Source: Verrucomicrobiia bacterium
GTDB lineage: Bacteria; Verrucomicrobiota; Verrucomicrobiia; Verrucomicrobiales; DEV007
Length of the DNA: 64,000 nt
Direction: 5' to 3'
Assembly (NCBI GenBank): GCA_020439945.1
Contig: JAGRPB010000001.1
Location: 37,697 to 101,696 of the forward strand
In this document: positions 62,363 through 64,000 of the stretch, in pieces
Position numbering within the stretch: position 1 is the first letter of the stretch
Layout of the letters: each line of letters starts with the position of its first letter
Program-made: the position numbers and the translations under genes
The notes under the pieces: model-generated
Seen by the model: the letters and a program-made list of their open reading frames with translations, nothing else
Databases searched by the model: none
Told to the model about the DNA's origin: nothing

Positions 62363-63436
62363 ATGCCCCGGCGTGTTAACCAGCGACTCGTGACAAAACA
62401 TCGTCTCACTCCCCGTCTGCTCGGCCTCCTGCTGTTCTCGGTCGGTGGGGGAATGCTCTCGGCCCAGACTGCGGAGGATTCCGTGGCCAAGCTCCAAAGT
62501 GCGTATCGACAGGCTCTGGACCTGGCGAGCACGCCGTTGCTCAAACTCGAGGCCCGCTACGTGGAAGAGCTGAACAAGCTGAAAATCACGAAGCAGACAG
62601 AGGGAGACCTTCCCGCCGTGTTGGCTGTCCAGGCTGAGATTGAGAACTACGGAACACCGGATGCGGCGCGGGTCGAGAAATCGGCGGAGTTGAAGCGGCT
62701 TCGAGAGATCTACGATGAGAGTCGTGAGCGACTGGAAGGGGAAACCCGCGAGAAGAGGCTCGAGATCCTCCAGGCGGCGGCGGAGAAATTCGAGGAACTG
62801 AAAACCGAGCTAACGAAAAATGGTGAGATCGATCGGGCGGTGAAAGCGGGGGAGAGCCTGAAAGAGGTGAACCGAAGGCTTGAGGCATTGAAATCGGCTG
62901 CCCCTTCCACGGGGTTCCTGGACTCGAATGATGATGACAAACCACTTTGGTCCCTGGAATCAAAACGCAGCTTCGAAAGTGTGCTGGGGTGTCGCGCGGA
63001 ACGCGAGGGGGGAAAGTGGGTGCTCACCAGCGACCAGCGGGACATGAGCCACATCCAATCGGATCAATCCTTCAAGCCGCCCTTCGTCGCGAAGATCCGG
63101 GCGATGACCGATTCAAGAGAGATGCGGTTTTTCTACAACCGGAACCAGATCGTGATTTTCAGCTGGTCGACCGATCCGCAGCAACTGCGCCTGGTGAGTC
63201 CCGCGGGCGGCCGTCCCGTGGGATTGAAGGGAAAAGGGTTCGTGGAGCCGGGAGTGATGCACGACATCGAGATCAGGCTGACGACTCGCAGCATGAGAGT
63301 CTATGCCGATGGCAAACTGCGTGGCGAGTTGAGCGGAACGTTTCGCGATCTGGAGGGAACCTTCGGCATTGGGCCGGCCTTCAGCAGTAAGATCACGGTG
63401 GAGAGTTTCGAGATTTTCGGGCTCGGCAACGACTGA
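62363..63436 (+). CDS. exported protein with coiled coil and LamG-like C-terminal domain
   Basis: 357 aa from the ATG at 62363, with a signal peptide ending near GGGMLSAQ. Residues ~25-180 are charged coiled coil (LKRLREIYDESRERLEGETR). The C-terminal ~150 residues are beta-rich and read like a 3-keto-glycoside hydrolase/LamG-type sandwich (VKNxxx-like text FFYNRNQIVIFSWSTDPQQL, MHDIEIRLTTRSMRVYADGK, LEGTFGIGPAFSSKITVESF). No catalytic motif is evident. Its stop codon immediately abuts the fold-back element at 63437. Confidence 0.65.
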   Translation: MPRRVNQRLVTKHRLTPRLLGLLLFSVGGGMLSAQTAEDSVAKLQSAYRQALDLASTPLLKLEARYVEELNKLKITKQTEGDLPAVLAVQAEIENYGTPDAARVEKSAELKRLREIYDESRERLEGETREKRLEILQAAAEKFEELKTELTKNGEIDRAVKAGESLKEVNRRLEALKSAAPSTGFLDSNDDDKPLWSLESKRSFESVLGCRAEREGGKWVLTSDQRDMSHIQSDQSFKPPFVAKIRAMTDSREMRFFYNRNQIVIFSWSTDPQQLRLVSPAGGRPVGLKGKGFVEPGVMHDIEIRLTTRSMRVYADGKLRGELSGTFRDLEGTFGIGPAFSSKITVESFEIFGLGND

Positions 63437-63637
63437 TACCAAATCCAAATAACCTCTGGATGATTGAAGGTGTTTTTCGGAGGGAAATTTGCCTTCGGGA
63501 TTTTTCATCGATGCGAGTCCGCGAACTTCGGAGGCTTCGTTCCATCTCGGTCAGGTAGCTGGCTACCTTCCCTCAATGCGCCTCGCTCCGAAGCCCGCGG
63601 CCTTCGCAAATCATCCAGATCTTATTTGGATTTGGTA
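63437..63637. mobile_element. 201-bp fold-back element (MITE-like)
   Basis: Terminal inverted repeats of ~30 bp: TACCAAATCCAAATAA with TCTGGATGATT at the left end and their complement at the right (AATCATCCAGA, then TTATTTGGATTTGGTA, ending at 63637). Nested inside are further inverted repeats (CCGCG..CTTCGGAGGC with GCTCCGAAGcCCGCGG) and a central GGTAGC-TG-GCTACC. TGA flanks both ends, which could be a 3-bp target duplication, though the left TGA is the stop codon of the preceding gene. Non-coding. Confidence 0.7.
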
Positions 63638-63658
63638 TGATACCGGCGCGGCGCCTGG

Positions 63659-64000
63659 TCAGGCTTCGAGTCCGAGGAACTGGTCCCGCCCTCTCACCAG
63701 CGCCGCGATTTTTCGCTCCGCGATGGAGCGTTTCAGCATCCAGAACCCGCAATCGGGGTGGGCCCAGCCGATGCGCTCGTGTCCCAGGACCCGGGCCGCT
63801 GTTTCGAGGCGCCTGGCGACCTCGTGGGGAGTTTCGATGTGGTTGACCTTGATGTCGATGACACCGATTCCGAGCCGGATCCGGGGATCGATGTCCTTGA
63901 GCGCCTCCAGGTCGTCGTTCGGACGGTGGGCGAGTTCGAGGACGAGGTGGTCGGTGTGCAGCGCGTTGAGGAATTCCACCAGCGCCGCCCACTCGCCGCG
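63659..64000 (-). CDS. MetE-like (cobalamin-independent methionine synthase family) protein, C-terminal part
   Basis: The frame runs off the right edge, so only the last 113 residues are seen. GIGVIDIKVNHIETPHEVAR, HERIGWAHPDCGFWMLKRSI is the C-terminal zinc/homocysteine-site region of MetE-type proteins, with the Cys in NPDCG-like HPDCGFW. The visible part cannot tell true MetE from short MetE-like paralogs that lack the N-terminal domain. Conserved spacing argues for a functional gene. Confidence 0.82.
   Translation of the reverse strand, partial: RGEWAALVEFLNALHTDHLVLELAHRPNDDLEALKDIDPRIRLGIGVIDIKVNHIETPHEVARRLETAARVLGHERIGWAHPDCGFWMLKRSIAERKIAALVRGRDQFLGLEA

Noticed and set aside
1..64000. 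tRNA, rRNA, CRISPR arrays and prophage or complete IS elements
   Set aside because: Looked for by eye; no cloverleaf, repeat-spacer array, transposase or integrase was found.

Overview
The window is a GC-rich, gene-dense bacterial chromosome segment that most resembles Verrucomicrobiota (PVC superphylum). The evidence is a TIGR02597-type secreted protein, a family I know mainly from Verrucomicrobia; DUF1501 and DUF1800 Tat/Sec-exported pairs; PSD1 (DUF1549/DUF1553) and TIGR02603/02604-type heme proteins; several sulfatases; G-MTLIEVTLV pseudopilins; and a Mg-type (Zn-cysteine-free) HemB. No rRNA, tRNA, CRISPR array or complete insertion sequence was seen.

Layout. 1-2.7 kb: the end of a PA14 protein and a secreted beta-propeller dehydrogenase-like protein. 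2.7-12.6 kb (minus): five exported proteins (repeat/choice-of-anchor-D protein, TIGR02597, GspG-like, DUF1501, DUF1800-CHRD). 12.7-14.6 kb: an exported redoxin-domain protein. 14.7-18.7 kb (plus): membrane protein-LemA, an FAD oxidoreductase overlapping an MnmM/YtqB-type tRNA methyltransferase, and a GalE-like epimerase. 18.7-19.6 kb: tandem pseudopilins. 19.8-30.8 kb: DUF4399, an ECF sigma factor, and a heme protein-DUF1501-PSD1 series into which a VapBC module is interposed on the opposite strand, then a PstS-like protein and a GreA-like factor. 31-35.6 kb: agmatine deiminase family protein with an aldehyde dehydrogenase that has lost its catalytic residues, a sulfatase, and a cytochrome lipoprotein. 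35.8-37.7 kb: membrane protein, winged-helix regulator and ispH, with a matching palindromic operator in the promoters of the first and last. 37.9-46.7 kb: secreted protein, tandem pseudokinase, OB-fold protein, glycogen phosphorylase, SLOG protein, FKBP isomerase, ZnuA-like lipoprotein. 47.1-51.1 kb: FG-GAP propeller protein and Gfo/Idh/MocA oxidoreductase. 51.3-57.1 kb (minus): a three-gene chaperone cassette. 57.5-64 kb: cysS, sulfatase, hemB, membrane and secreted proteins, a 201-bp fold-back element, and the end of a MetE-like gene.

The best candidates for undescribed biology are: (i) the 51.3-57.1 kb cassette, a giant FHA-coiled-coil protein ending in a GrpE-like domain, a lid-less Hsp70, and a small J-like protein whose HPD is replaced by HNQ, which looks like a self-contained, phospho-signal-linked Hsp70 machine; (ii) a 41-bp palindromic repeat family (six copies) that sits in intergenic regions, is carried in frame inside two genes (PSD1 and cysS), and in one rearranged copy forms an intrinsic terminator; (iii) an ACTTTG-N5-CAAAGT operator pair with identical promoter geometry in front of a regulator operon and ispH; and (iv) a pseudo-aldehyde dehydrogenase coupled to an agmatine deiminase homolog. 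All starts were chosen by inspection. Family names come from motif recognition, not database searches.
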